In this document: in pieces, positions 33,771 through 42,502 of the stretch
How positions within the stretch are numbered: the stretch's first letter is position 1
Layout of the letters: each line of letters starts with the position of its first letter
Notes under the pieces: model-generated
What the model was told of the DNA's origin: nothing
The model's database searches: none
What the model saw: the letters and a program-made list of their open reading frames with translations, nothing else
From: Neobacillus sp. PS3-12
GTDB taxonomy: Bacteria > Bacillota > Bacilli > Bacillales > Cytobacillaceae
DNA: 64,000 bases
Direction of reading: 5' to 3'
NCBI RefSeq assembly: GCF_030915385.1
Contig: NZ_CP133268.1
Location: forward strand, 5,120,001-5,184,000
Translations under genes and position numbers: made by a program

Positions 33771-34571
33771 ATGAGAATTGATATTAGCCGAATGGCGGAT
33801 GAACAAGCAAAAATTACCCTTCAAGAAACAGGGGGGCTAGCCATTATTACGATTCATCGGCCCCATAAAAGAAATGCCTTAACAGCAAATATGTGGAATC
33901 AGTTAGCGGAAATTGGACAAAAGGTATTAAAACATCCAAAAAATAAAGTGCTTCTGTTAAGAGGGTATGGAGAGCAGTTTACTGCGGGTTCAGATATTGC
34001 CGAATTTAATGAGATTTCACTTGAAGAGGCAGAACATGCCTTTGTATTAATGGAAAAGGCAATTTCAACAATTGAAAATCTGCCGCTGCCGACAATCGGT
34101 GTGATCAATGGACCGGCAATGGGAGCAGGTCTTGAACTTGCTCTGGCCTGTGACATCCGAATTGGCTCGGAAAAGGCTAGATTAGGTATACCAGTGGGGA
34201 AATTAGGTATTACCATAAATAACAAATTTGCTAAACGCATTGTTGATTTAGTTGGACCTAGTGTAACCAAGGAATTAGTTTATTTAGGACGTATTCTTAA
34301 AGCAGAGGAAGCTTACGCTTTAGGGATGTTAAACTATTTAGTAAGTGAATCAGAATTAGACCGTTATGCTTTTAGAATGGGTAAATTGGTTGCCTCGATG
34401 TCACCAGCTTCACTCCTTGCGGTTAAACAATCTGTCAATGAATGTACCAATAGTACGCCTGCTCTTTGGAATGGCTCAACTCCTTTTGTCGACAAGCAGG
34501 ATTTTTCAGAAGGTGTTGCTGCTTTTGTTGAAAAGAGAGCTCCACGCTTTACTAGAAGAACAAATTCCTAA
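33771..34571 (+). CDS. Enoyl-CoA hydratase/isomerase-family protein (crotonase fold)
   Basis: 266 residues. Crotonase segments are IHRPHKRNALTANMWNQL, the CoA/oxyanion-hole GSDIAEFNE, and INGPAMGAGLELALACDIRIG. In the second block, where hydratases carry Glu acid/bases (E144/E164 in rat), the sequence reads IPVGKLGITI, so the residue expected as E164 seems replaced. Catalysis may therefore be isomerase-like or different; the exact reaction cannot be assigned. The frame opens further up, but ATG 33771 lies eight bases after GGAGGAG. It stands alone with its own promoter. Confidence 0.85.
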   Translation: MRIDISRMADEQAKITLQETGGLAIITIHRPHKRNALTANMWNQLAEIGQKVLKHPKNKVLLLRGYGEQFTAGSDIAEFNEISLEEAEHAFVLMEKAISTIENLPLPTIGVINGPAMGAGLELALACDIRIGSEKARLGIPVGKLGITINNKFAKRIVDLVGPSVTKELVYLGRILKAEEAYALGMLNYLVSESELDRYAFRMGKLVASMSPASLLAVKQSVNECTNSTPALWNGSTPFVDKQDFSEGVAAFVEKRAPRFTRRTNS

Positions 34572-34600
34572 GGAATGCGAACTTGTAAAAATATTTAAAA

Positions 34601-34638
34601 CGGAAAGCTTATTTTACAGTTAGGCTTTCCGCTTTTTT
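34601..34638 (+). terminator. Terminator between convergent genes
   Basis: CGGAAAGC / GCTTTCCG with a 15-base loop, followed by CTTTTTTAG on the plus strand. The AAAA before it can also serve the minus strand. It overlaps the last codons of the convergent gene. Confidence 0.82.
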
Positions 34639-35432
34639 AGATAATTGAAGATAGAGGTTAATGGAATAAAGCTCGATATTTAAATGGGTTAAAAAATAAG
34701 AGCGGATGTTACTCTGCAGCTTCTCCGACAATTCGATTAGATTGGAACGAATGGGCTGTCTAATTGTAATACTAACGTTTAGGACGGGGAGGCCATTCAA
34801 AATTAATTGTGCTGATTTACAGTCTTCGATCTCTCTATAGCCACTGCAAATAATTTTCACTAAATCTTTATAGACCTTTTTATGAATGATAATAGAACTT
34901 CTGTGAAAGTCAGGATGTACGATAGTAGTTTCTCCAATTCTTTCACGCTTTGGCGTGAATATCTCCCAGCCTTTAAGGATAATTTTTTTAAATAAACTAG
35001 GATCAACCTGCTTGTAAGGTATTGGGATAATATGTTTTCCCTCTGTTTTTCGCACAAATTGGGCAATTTTAATTTCACTTGAGGTACGGATATCTTCCAC
35101 GTGAAAATAATGTTGAATGTTACCTAAGTTTAAACGAGAAGCAATTATTCTTGTCATCTTGTCGGAGGTTCCAATGATTAAGATCCGATTAATATAGTAA
35201 TGATTAATGGCCATTTGAACTTCTTTGACATGATCTTCAAAAAAGAAGGTAGCTCTTTTCACTGCAGTTAACGCATTCTTTTCAAATTTGGCTGAAGTTC
35301 CAGCTATCTTTTCGCCATTGACGATCAGCAATCCATCATCAATGATCGCCGGTATCTTGTGTTTATGGGCAAATGTTAATGCGCTAGTACTTTTTCCGGT
35401 TCGCTTGGACCGCTTAATGAAAATATTTCCAA
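34609..35432 (-). pseudogene. P-loop/Asp23-type ATP-binding envelope protein, frameshifted as read
   Basis: The main frame runs from 34609 up to about 35500 without any ATG, GTG or TTG above TTG 35331, yet the in-frame sequence upstream contains a P-loop (RTGKSTSALTFAHKHK). A TTG at 35432, nine bases after AAGGCAGG, starts MEIFSLSGPS in another frame. Adding one G at about 35402 (AGCGAACC to AGCGGAACC) joins them into MEIFSLSGPSGTGKST, the normal start of a Firmicute family with an N-terminal P-loop, a TSDKM motif and a C-terminal Asp23-like domain. The complete protein would be 274 residues. Function of the family is unclear. It is either mutated or misread. Confidence 0.75.
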
Positions 35433-35586
35433 AGTCTTTCGCCTGCCTTGAGAGATTGTCGGTTCTTTTGCGTTGTTTCGAATTTTCAATTTATTATATC
35501 ATAAAGCTTGTCTTCCAAGTTGTTTTGAGACCTGAATAGTTACCAATCGAAGATGGGATACTATGATTAGAGAAGGAGCGATGATT

Positions 35587-35736
35587 ATGGCAAACCAAAA
35601 TGAATATGTAGCAGCAGAGCTTTCTCAAAATTTAGTGAGTGAGCTCAAATCATTCGAAGAAAAATTAAGTGAGCAATCTCATAGAAATTTGGTTGTGATT
35701 GCCTATGAAAAAGATGAGGAAAAAATGGGTGAATAG
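35587..35736 (+). CDS. Small acidic hypothetical protein
   Basis: 49 residues, MANQNEYVAAELSQNL at the start, predicted helical and rich in E, S and K, with a short apolar patch NLVVIAY. ATG 35587 lies eight bases after AAGGAG; an ATG at 35581 is too close to that site. Soluble, no motif recognised. It lies between two genes read on the other strand. The strong ribosome site and clean frame support a real gene. Confidence 0.6.
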   Translation: MANQNEYVAAELSQNLVSELKSFEEKLSEQSHRNLVVIAYEKDEEKMGE

Positions 35737-35775
35737 AAGAAATAGGGAATCCTATTTCTTTTTATATTTACATTT

Positions 35776-36123
35776 TCAGTTTGGATTTGAAGCCTTTTTT
35801 ATCCCTCTTTTAACTCGTGTAAATGCAATAAAATCAATAATTTCCTCAGAAGAAAGTGGAATCTGGTCAAGTGAGAGCAGATTATCTTTGGAATTCAAAA
35901 GTTCTGAAAGTTCTATGTTCGGTCCATAGTCATTTCCACGCTTTAGAAGATAATCAACTGTAGTGTCAAATAAATCAGCGAGCTGTGATAATGCCTGAAG
36001 GGATGGCTCCCTATAACCTGATTCATAACCTGCGTAAGTACTTTTGGCAATCCCGAGACGGTCTGCAGTCTCCTGCATTGACCATTTTCGACTCTTTCTT
36101 AGTTCGCCTAATCTTGTTAACAC
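35776..36123 (-). CDS. XRE-family helix-turn-helix regulator
   Basis: 115 residues. The Cro/CI-type HTH (residues 3-60) reads LGELRKSRKWSMQETADRLG then IAKSTYAGYESGYREPSL, followed by the common LADLFDTTVDYLLKRG. The C-terminal part (about 70-115) is polar and lacks a known domain. The frame opens far upstream, but GTG 36123, seven bases after GGGGGTGG, is the natural start. An extended -10 (TGTTATAAT on the complement, 36169-36177) lies about 46 bases upstream. Target genes are unknown; ansA is divergent. Confidence 0.85.
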   Translation of the reverse strand: MLTRLGELRKSRKWSMQETADRLGIAKSTYAGYESGYREPSLQALSQLADLFDTTVDYLLKRGNDYGPNIELSELLNSKDNLLSLDQIPLSSEEIIDFIAFTRVKRGIKKASNPN

Positions 36124-36168
36124 TGTTTTTCCACCCCCGCTTTTTAACTCACATAAAATTATGAACTT

Positions 36169-36177
36169 ATTATAACA
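36169..36177 (-). promoter_or_regulatory. Extended -10 promoter of the XRE gene
   Basis: On the complement the sequence reads TGTTATAAT, a perfect extended -10. TTGTCT upstream has only 14-base spacing. Confidence 0.5.
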
Positions 36178-36316
36178 TGATACATATAAGACAAAAAAGA
36201 GAAAACGTACGCGAATCGAAAACAAATATTGATTTTTTATAAAATTGAATCTTATAATAAAGATTATATATTTGCGTTATGCGCACAAATTCGAAGGAAA
36301 ACAAGGGAGAACAACA

Positions 36317-37321
36317 ATGAAAAGACTATTATTACTTGCCACGGGTGGTACCATCGCATCAGTAGAGAGTAAAGAAGGGCTAGTTCCGGGGATGTCAGCT
36401 GAAGAACTTCTAAACTATTTTGAAAAATCAACACTGCCAGTTGATGTAACGTGCAAAATTTTAATGAATAGAGATAGTACCAATATTCAGCCAGAGCATT
36501 GGGTTACAATGGCAGAGGCGATTGCTTCAAATTATGATCAATTTGATGGATTTGTGATTACCCACGGTACAGATACCTTGGCATATACTTCTGCTGCTTT
36601 ATCCTATATGCTGCAAGGCTTAGACAAACCGGTTGTTCTTACTGGGTCGCAAGTTCCAATCAGTTTTAAAAAGACAGATGCGAAAAAGAATCTTACTGAT
36701 GCCTTACGCTTTGCGTGTGAAGACATCGGAGGAGTGTTTGTCGTTTTTGACGGTCGGGTGATCGTCGGTACACGGGCAGTAAAAATGAGAACGAAAAGTT
36801 ATGATGCTTTTGAAAGCATTAATCATCCATATGTAGCATCCATTAAAGGGAATGATGTTACTTATTTTTGGAAGCCAGAAGTTACTGAAAATAAGCTTAT
36901 TGTTGACAAAAGTCTTTGTTCAGATGTGTTTCTCTTAAAATTGTTCCCTGGAATCAAACCAGAGATATTTGATTATATAAAGTCAACCTATAAAGGTGTT
37001 ATTATTGAGAGTTTTGGAAATGGTGGAGTGCCGTTTGAAGATCGGAACTTACTGCCAAAAATTAAGGAGTTAACTGAAGTGGGAATTGCAGTTCTCATCT
37101 CCACGCAATGTTTAGAGGAGGGCCAGGATTTGTATTTATATGAGGTTGGCAGAAAAGTTGCCCAGTATGATGTGATCATCTCAGGTGATATGAATACAGA
37201 GGCAATTGTTCCGAAACTTATGTGGGTTCTGGGTAAAACGATAAAATTATCAGAAATCAAACAAATAATTGAAACTTCGATTGCGTGGGATTTATCGACA
37301 AACTGGGAGAAAAATGATTAA
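36317..37321 (+). CDS. ansA: L-asparaginase, type I (cytoplasmic)
   Basis: 334 residues. It hydrolyses asparagine to aspartate and ammonia. Both active-site threonine motifs are present: LLATGGTIAS near residues 6-15 and ITHGTDTLAYT near 78-88, with the Lys of the triad in GSQVPISFKKTDAKKN region further on. There is no signal peptide, so it should be cytoplasmic. The frame opens at 36245, but ATG 36317 lies seven bases after AAGGGAG and begins at the family start. Monocistronic. Confidence 0.93.
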   Translation: MKRLLLLATGGTIASVESKEGLVPGMSAEELLNYFEKSTLPVDVTCKILMNRDSTNIQPEHWVTMAEAIASNYDQFDGFVITHGTDTLAYTSAALSYMLQGLDKPVVLTGSQVPISFKKTDAKKNLTDALRFACEDIGGVFVVFDGRVIVGTRAVKMRTKSYDAFESINHPYVASIKGNDVTYFWKPEVTENKLIVDKSLCSDVFLLKLFPGIKPEIFDYIKSTYKGVIIESFGNGGVPFEDRNLLPKIKELTEVGIAVLISTQCLEEGQDLYLYEVGRKVAQYDVIISGDMNTEAIVPKLMWVLGKTIKLSEIKQIIETSIAWDLSTNWEKND

Positions 37322-37335
37322 AACTTTGCTGAGGT

Positions 37336-37374
37336 AAAACCGCAAGACTGCTTTCGCACTCTGCGGTTTTTTAA
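37336..37374 (+). terminator. Terminator of ansA
   Basis: AAAACCGCA / TGCGGTTTT, 9 bp with a 17-base loop, followed by TTTT. Confidence 0.85.
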
Positions 37375-37399
37375 TTTATTCTACAAATAATTCAGGGAT

Positions 37400-37447
37400 T
37401 TTACAGAAAATTTTCAAAAATTTACATATTTTAAACAAAATTAAAAC
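37400..37447 (+). promoter_or_regulatory. Pho box (PhoP direct repeats) upstream of phoX-like gene
   Basis: TTTACA (37400), TTTTCA (37411), TTTACA (37421), TAAACA (37432) and TAAAAC (37442) recur every 10-11 bases on one helix face. This fits the PhoP consensus TT(A/T/C)ACA with about 5-base spacers. A weak -10-like TAATAG follows near 37473. It predicts induction by phosphate starvation through PhoPR. Confidence 0.7.
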
Positions 37448-37508
37448 GCTCGGCTAACAATCCTCCTGTTTAATAGATTTGTAAGTAAACAAATCAAGGG
37501 GGAGTACC

Positions 37509-39452
37509 ATGAAAAAAATGCGTTTGAGTAAAAGAGGGGCAACGGTCGCACTCGTACTTGCGCTTTCTATTCCTGCAGTAACACCTGCTGCTACGATGGC
37601 GAGTAAAGGCCATGTTACGATGGATTCAGTAAAATTTAATGGAATGTCAGCACCAAAAACAATTGAACAAATGGTTCAGACCTATTCCAATTCATCCTTG
37701 GAAGTAAAATACAGCAATGGAGAATTAAAGAAGTTTCCACTCTCATATAAAAGACTTTTCAAAACAGAAGATAAAATAGCAATGAATAAAGGGCAATTAA
37801 TCCCTGCGGGAACACCGATTGATGTAAATGGAGATCCAATTGTCGATAACAGCATCCCAGGTAAGCCTACATACTATGTTTCAGATGCTCCAGATTCGAA
37901 TAGCTTATTAAAGCCAATTGGTGGAAAACTGTATATGGTTACCCATTATGAGTATCAAACGATTGATGCCGCAGGTAAGTCAGCTTATGGAATTGTTCCT
38001 GCCTCCATGTCAATATCAACAGTGGCACAGGAAAAGAAGACCTGTGATTTAACACCAAAAGAGGTAAAGAAAATTGATTTTTCAAGTGTAAATGGACTAT
38101 GGATTCCATGTAATGGTTCGCTTTCTCCTTGGAATACTCATTTAGGGTCAGAAGAGTACGAGCCGGATGCGCGCAGTTTTGAAACAAATCCAACTTCATC
38201 TACAAGAACCCAAGTTGAAAGCTTTGCACAGCTATATTTTGGGGACAAGACAAAAGCAAATCCTTATTTTTATGGTTTTATCCCTGAAATAAAGGTGGAC
38301 AGCAAGGGTTCTGCATCAGTTTCAAAACATTACAGTGTTGGACGTTTTTCACATGAAGTAATGAAAATGATGCCTGATAACAGAACTGCCTTCTTTGGTG
38401 ATGATGGTTCCTACACAACTATGTTCATGTATGTTGCAGATAAGGAAAAGGATCTTTCAGCAGGTACTCTTTACGCGGCAAAATTCCAACAAACTGGAAC
38501 GGAAAATGGCGGTTCTGGAAATTTAGAATGGATTAATATAGGTCATGCTTCTGATTCGGAAATCAAAGCAATCATCGACAATGGCGTAAAGTTCAGTGAT
38601 ATCTTTGAAACATCGGATGTACCAAAAGAAGGTTTTAAAGCGATTAAGCAGTATACCTATGGCAAAACAGAATATTTAAAACTTAAGCCAGGTATGAAAA
38701 AAGCAGCTGCATTTTTAGAATCTCGCCGCTATGCAGCAATGCTTGGAGCAACATCAGAGTTTAATAAAATGGAAGGCGTTACCCTAAACGAAAAGGATCG
38801 GAAAGTTTATGTAGCTATTTCCGATCAAAGCAACGGTATGCTGGCAAATCCTGCAGACCCGACCGATGATATCAAACTGCCAAAAATTAAATCTGGTGTA
38901 ACTTATCAATTGGATTTAACTGGCGGCCAAAAAGACAGCACAGGAAAAGAGATCCATAGTAAATACGTTGCAGCTAAAATGTCGGGGTTAGTTGCAGGTG
39001 AAGATTTACCTTCGGCAGATGCCTACGGAAATACGGCCAATCCCGATAAAGTAGCCAATACAGATAATTTAAGCTATTCTGAAGCCTTAAGAACATTATT
39101 TATCGGTGAGGACAGCGGCATGCATACCAATAACTTTGTCTGGGCTTATAATGTTGATACAAAAGAATTATCCAGGATTTTATCGATTCCAGCTGGAGCT
39201 GAAGCAACTGGGTTAGCAGCAATTGATAACCGTAATGGTTTCTCCTATATTATGAGTAACTTCCAGCATCCTGGTGACGAATTAGATACGAAACAAATTA
39301 CAGCTGTGGATAAAAATGAATTAGTAAAAGCAATGGAAAATGGAATCGGAATTGATCGCACTGGTGGTGTCGGCTATATTTCTGGTCTGCCATCACTTGA
39401 AGATTTGCAAAATGAGCACCGAGATATAAACAGTATTTATCATAAGAAATAA
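37509..39452 (+). CDS. Secreted PhoX-family (DUF839) alkaline phosphatase
   Basis: 647 residues. An N-terminal export signal (about residues 1-31: K/R-rich, then TVALVLALSIPAV, ending ATMA) lacks a clear twin-arginine motif. The rest fits the PhoX/DUF839 beta-propeller phosphatase family, with NGLWIPCNGSLSPWNTHLGSEEY around residues 196-218 (cut here) and VGRFSHEVMKMMPD, where metal and substrate ligands cluster. PhoX enzymes are Ca/Fe-dependent phosphomonoesterases acting outside the cell. The Pho box and a second phosphatase gene downstream support a phosphate-scavenging role. ATG 37509 follows AAGGGGGAG. Confidence 0.82.
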   Translation: MKKMRLSKRGATVALVLALSIPAVTPAATMASKGHVTMDSVKFNGMSAPKTIEQMVQTYSNSSLEVKYSNGELKKFPLSYKRLFKTEDKIAMNKGQLIPAGTPIDVNGDPIVDNSIPGKPTYYVSDAPDSNSLLKPIGGKLYMVTHYEYQTIDAAGKSAYGIVPASMSISTVAQEKKTCDLTPKEVKKIDFSSVNGLWIPCNGSLSPWNTHLGSEEYEPDARSFETNPTSSTRTQVESFAQLYFGDKTKANPYFYGFIPEIKVDSKGSASVSKHYSVGRFSHEVMKMMPDNRTAFFGDDGSYTTMFMYVADKEKDLSAGTLYAAKFQQTGTENGGSGNLEWINIGHASDSEIKAIIDNGVKFSDIFETSDVPKEGFKAIKQYTYGKTEYLKLKPGMKKAAAFLESRRYAAMLGATSEFNKMEGVTLNEKDRKVYVAISDQSNGMLANPADPTDDIKLPKIKSGVTYQLDLTGGQKDSTGKEIHSKYVAAKMSGLVAGEDLPSADAYGNTANPDKVANTDNLSYSEALRTLFIGEDSGMHTNNFVWAYNVDTKELSRILSIPAGAEATGLAAIDNRNGFSYIMSNFQHPGDELDTKQITAVDKNELVKAMENGIGIDRTGGVGYISGLPSLEDLQNEHRDINSIYHKK

Positions 39453-39466
39453 TATGTATATTTTAG

Positions 39467-39498
39467 CCCCTGGAAGTTGAAAGATTCTAGGGGTTTTT
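39467..39498 (+). terminator. Terminator of the phoX-like gene
   Basis: CCCCT-G-GAA pairs with TTC-T-AGGGG around a short loop, followed by TTTTTAATATT. Confidence 0.8.
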
Positions 39499-39579
39499 AA
39501 TATTGTAGTATAACAAAAAATGACTAGACTGCTAGTAAATATGTTGTGGTTATAAAGACTGAATTTTATTTATTATTAT

Positions 39580-39607
39580 TTTACAATTAGTAAATAATAG
39601 CTTAATA
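39580..39607 (+). promoter_or_regulatory. Degenerate Pho-box-like repeats upstream of the propeller-phosphatase gene
   Basis: TTTACA (39580), TAAATA (39591) and TTAATA (39602) lie 11 bases apart, with a poorer TTTATT at 39569. The spacing matches PhoP sites, but the sequence is AT-rich and could arise by chance. Confidence 0.45.
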
Positions 39608-39652
39608 AAATAAGAGTATTCTGTTAATGAACAAAGGTTAGGAGGGAAAAAA

Positions 39653-42403
39653 ATGATAAAGAAAATGAAAAAGAAAAAAAGGCTTTTAACTGGGCTAGCA
39701 GTGACTAGTATATTAATGAGTTCTGCCGGCGTTTATGCAGCTCAAGATGGTGCTTTTGGAAGCAATCTTGTTGGACAACAAGCAGACGGGTCCGTGCAAA
39801 CACCAGTAAACCAGTTGATTACACCAGCTGGGAAACAAATTGAATTTGGCGGTAACCCAATTTCTGTTGCTGTTAATCCAAACGGAAAAACAGCTGTTAC
39901 GATGGTCGGCCGCAGTGATTACGGTGGTAAAGGAATCAACGTTGTAGATCTTGCAAGCGGAGTGATGAAAGCTCAGGATATCAACTTAGGTCTTTCCCAT
40001 ATGTGGGGCTTGGCTTATTCAAAAGATGGCAGCCAGCTTTATGCAACTGGTTCATCTGGAACGACTGGTAAAGTAGTTGTTATGTCTGTTGGTACAGATG
40101 GCACTCCAGTAGTTCAAAAATCGATCAGCCTTCCAAAAGCAGTCGTTGGAGGAAATATCAACCCGCTTGACATCGCGGTGGGGCCACAAGGACAGCTTCT
40201 TGTAGCATTAAATCGTGACAACAGCCTTGGCGTGATCGATCCGCAAACAGGTACGCTGACAAAACAAATTGCTGTTGAAAATGCTCCGACTAGTGTTTTA
40301 GTGGATGGCAACTTCGCATATGTTACCAACCAAGGCGGCCGCAAAGCTCAAGCAGGAGACACAACGGTTGACTCTTCAGGTACTCAAGTTGTTACCGATC
40401 AAACAGGGGCTACGACAACAGGAAGTGTCTCTGTTGTTGACCTTTCAACAAATACAGTTGTTAAAAACATTTCAGTTGGCGTACAGCCTGAACGCATGAC
40501 ACAATCGGGTCAGTACATATTTGTAACCAACACAAACAGTGACACAGTGTCTGTTATTGATTCAAAAACAAATAATGTTGTCCAAACAATTGACATTAAA
40601 CCATACCCTAATTCACCGAAAGGTTCCGCACCAAACGCCGTTAAAATGGTGGATGGCAAGTTAATGGTCAGCCTTGGACGTGACAACGCCATTGCGGTTT
40701 ATGACTGGCAAGGTCCAGATAAGTCACCTGAACTGCAAGGACTTTTACCAACAGCGTGGTTCCCAGTCGATATTGCGGTTGATTCAACCAATAAAAATTT
40801 AGTTGTTGCTAATGCCGATGGTATTGGATCACGCGGACCTGCACGTAATTTAACAATCCAGGGTTTTACCGTTAATGGCCACCAAACGTATGCTCAAGAA
40901 GGATCCCTTTCCTTGATCCCATTACCAACTGCTGATGCGCTAGCAAAGGGAACAGAACAGGTATACAAAGACAATAACTGGTACGGCTTAAAGGATCTAA
41001 ATGCTCCAGCGCGCAAAAATAAGAAACCAGTTGCTATGCCTGAGCGCGTGGGCGAGCCATCAACAATTAAGCATATTTTCTACATTATTAAAGAAAACAG
41101 AACCTATGACCAAGTACTAGGTGATATTGGAAAGGGAAATAGTGAACCAGCTTTAACACAGTTTCCACAGCAAGTGACTCCAAACTTGCATAAACTGGCT
41201 AACACTTTCCAACTTTTAGATAACACGTATAATTCTGGTATTCAGTCTGCGAGCGGACATCAGTGGGTAATGCAAGCAACAAATAATGATTACGAAGATA
41301 AAGAAACAGATACAGGCAACGTAAAAAGCTACCCAGGTGGAGCAGGGGACGCAATGGCCTATGCATCATCAGGACACCTTTGGGATCAAGCTGGAAAATA
41401 TGGTGTATCAGTAGAAAACTTCGGGGAAGATACGAATGCCTTCTCAGGTTCTGCACCATACGGAACTTGGACAGACTGGTGGAAAGATTATCAAATCCTT
41501 TCCGGAGCTCAGCAAGGTCAGCTCCATGTACCGATTGGGAATTATTCAGCTACATCTGATATTCCATCCTTAAATCCAATTACGTACAAGCCGTTTCCAA
41601 CATTTGATACGAATATACCGGATCAGTACCGCTTTGAAATTTTCAAACAGCGATTTGAAGAACACGTAAAAAATAATGATTTACCTGCATTAAACACAAT
41701 GTGGGTTATGGATGACCACACAGCAGGAAATGCATCAAACAATCCAACACCACAAGCAATGGTTGCTGATAATGACCTTGCTGTAGGTAAAATAGTTGAC
41801 TTGATTTCTCATAGCCCATACTGGAAAGACTCTGTGATTTTCGTAACAGAAGATGATTCCCAAAACGGTTTAGACCATGTTGACGGCCATCGTCAGCCTG
41901 CATATGTGATCAGTCCTTGGGTGAAGAGAGGAATCACTAACAGCCACTACTGGACTATCATTAACATGGTTCGCAGTATTGAACAAATTCTCGGACTTCC
42001 AGCAATGAACCAAAACGATTCAGCAGCCGAGCCGATGAGTGAACTATTTACAAATAAGCCTAACTTCACTCCTTACAACTTTGTGCCAAACGAAATTCCG
42101 CTTGACACATTAAATGGACCAGCTGGTTCCACTAATCCGGCAGTACTTGCCAACACAAGGAATGTATCTCCAGAGGCAAAAGATCTTGCCAAGAAGTGGG
42201 TTGATTGGTCGGACAAACACAAGGATGAGTTCTCCGGCAAGCACGCTAAACCGGATGCAGCCAATGCCAATATGCTAAACCACTCCGTTTGGTATGCAAC
42301 AAAAGGCTTTGATAAGCCATATCCAGGTGATAAAAAAGCTCTTACACCTGATGAAGTTCAAGCACAGCCTGAAAGCAGTGCACCATCACCTGCTCAAAAC
42401 TAA
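39653..42403 (+). CDS. Secreted two-domain protein: YVTN beta-propeller plus phosphoesterase/phospholipase C-like
   Basis: 916 residues. The signal peptide covers about residues 1-30 (KKMKKKKRLLTGLAV, then VYAAQ). Residues about 45-420 are a YncE/YVTN beta-propeller, with repeated SVAVNPNG, LDIAVGPQGQ, VYVTN-like FAYVTNQGG and IFVTNTNSDTVSVIDS. Residues about 475-850 are a phosphoesterase of the alkaline phosphatase superfamily, with IKHIFYIIKENRTYDQVLGD and FVTEDDSQNGLDHVDGHR carrying likely metal ligands. Residues 850-916 are polar. It probably releases phosphate from extracellular esters. The Pho-like repeats and the neighbouring PhoX support this. ATG 39653 follows TTAGGAGGG. Confidence 0.87.
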   Translation: MIKKMKKKKRLLTGLAVTSILMSSAGVYAAQDGAFGSNLVGQQADGSVQTPVNQLITPAGKQIEFGGNPISVAVNPNGKTAVTMVGRSDYGGKGINVVDLASGVMKAQDINLGLSHMWGLAYSKDGSQLYATGSSGTTGKVVVMSVGTDGTPVVQKSISLPKAVVGGNINPLDIAVGPQGQLLVALNRDNSLGVIDPQTGTLTKQIAVENAPTSVLVDGNFAYVTNQGGRKAQAGDTTVDSSGTQVVTDQTGATTTGSVSVVDLSTNTVVKNISVGVQPERMTQSGQYIFVTNTNSDTVSVIDSKTNNVVQTIDIKPYPNSPKGSAPNAVKMVDGKLMVSLGRDNAIAVYDWQGPDKSPELQGLLPTAWFPVDIAVDSTNKNLVVANADGIGSRGPARNLTIQGFTVNGHQTYAQEGSLSLIPLPTADALAKGTEQVYKDNNWYGLKDLNAPARKNKKPVAMPERVGEPSTIKHIFYIIKENRTYDQVLGDIGKGNSEPALTQFPQQVTPNLHKLANTFQLLDNTYNSGIQSASGHQWVMQATNNDYEDKETDTGNVKSYPGGAGDAMAYASSGHLWDQAGKYGVSVENFGEDTNAFSGSAPYGTWTDWWKDYQILSGAQQGQLHVPIGNYSATSDIPSLNPITYKPFPTFDTNIPDQYRFEIFKQRFEEHVKNNDLPALNTMWVMDDHTAGNASNNPTPQAMVADNDLAVGKIVDLISHSPYWKDSVIFVTEDDSQNGLDHVDGHRQPAYVISPWVKRGITNSHYWTIINMVRSIEQILGLPAMNQNDSAAEPMSELFTNKPNFTPYNFVPNEIPLDTLNGPAGSTNPAVLANTRNVSPEAKDLAKKWVDWSDKHKDEFSGKHAKPDAANANMLNHSVWYATKGFDKPYPGDKKALTPDEVQAQPESSAPSPAQN

Positions 42404-42433
42404 TTTTTACTGAACTAGGTCAGTATCAAGAAT

Positions 42434-42470
42434 AAAGGAACCAGGCTATATTTAGTTTGGTTCCTTTCTC
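42434..42470 (+). terminator. Terminator after the propeller-phosphatase gene
   Basis: AAAGGAACCA / TGGTTCCTTT, 10 bp with a 14-base loop, followed by CTCCTTG; the T tail lies within the right arm. Confidence 0.75.
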
Positions 42471-42502
42471 CTTGTTATCGACATTATTAAGGAGAGGAAA
42501 AC

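Noticed and set aside
33771..34571. The crotonase as the missing 2-hydroxypentadienoate hydratase
   Set aside because: MhpD-type hydratases belong to a different (FAH-like) fold and act on a free acid; this gene is more than 10 kb from the cluster with its own promoter.
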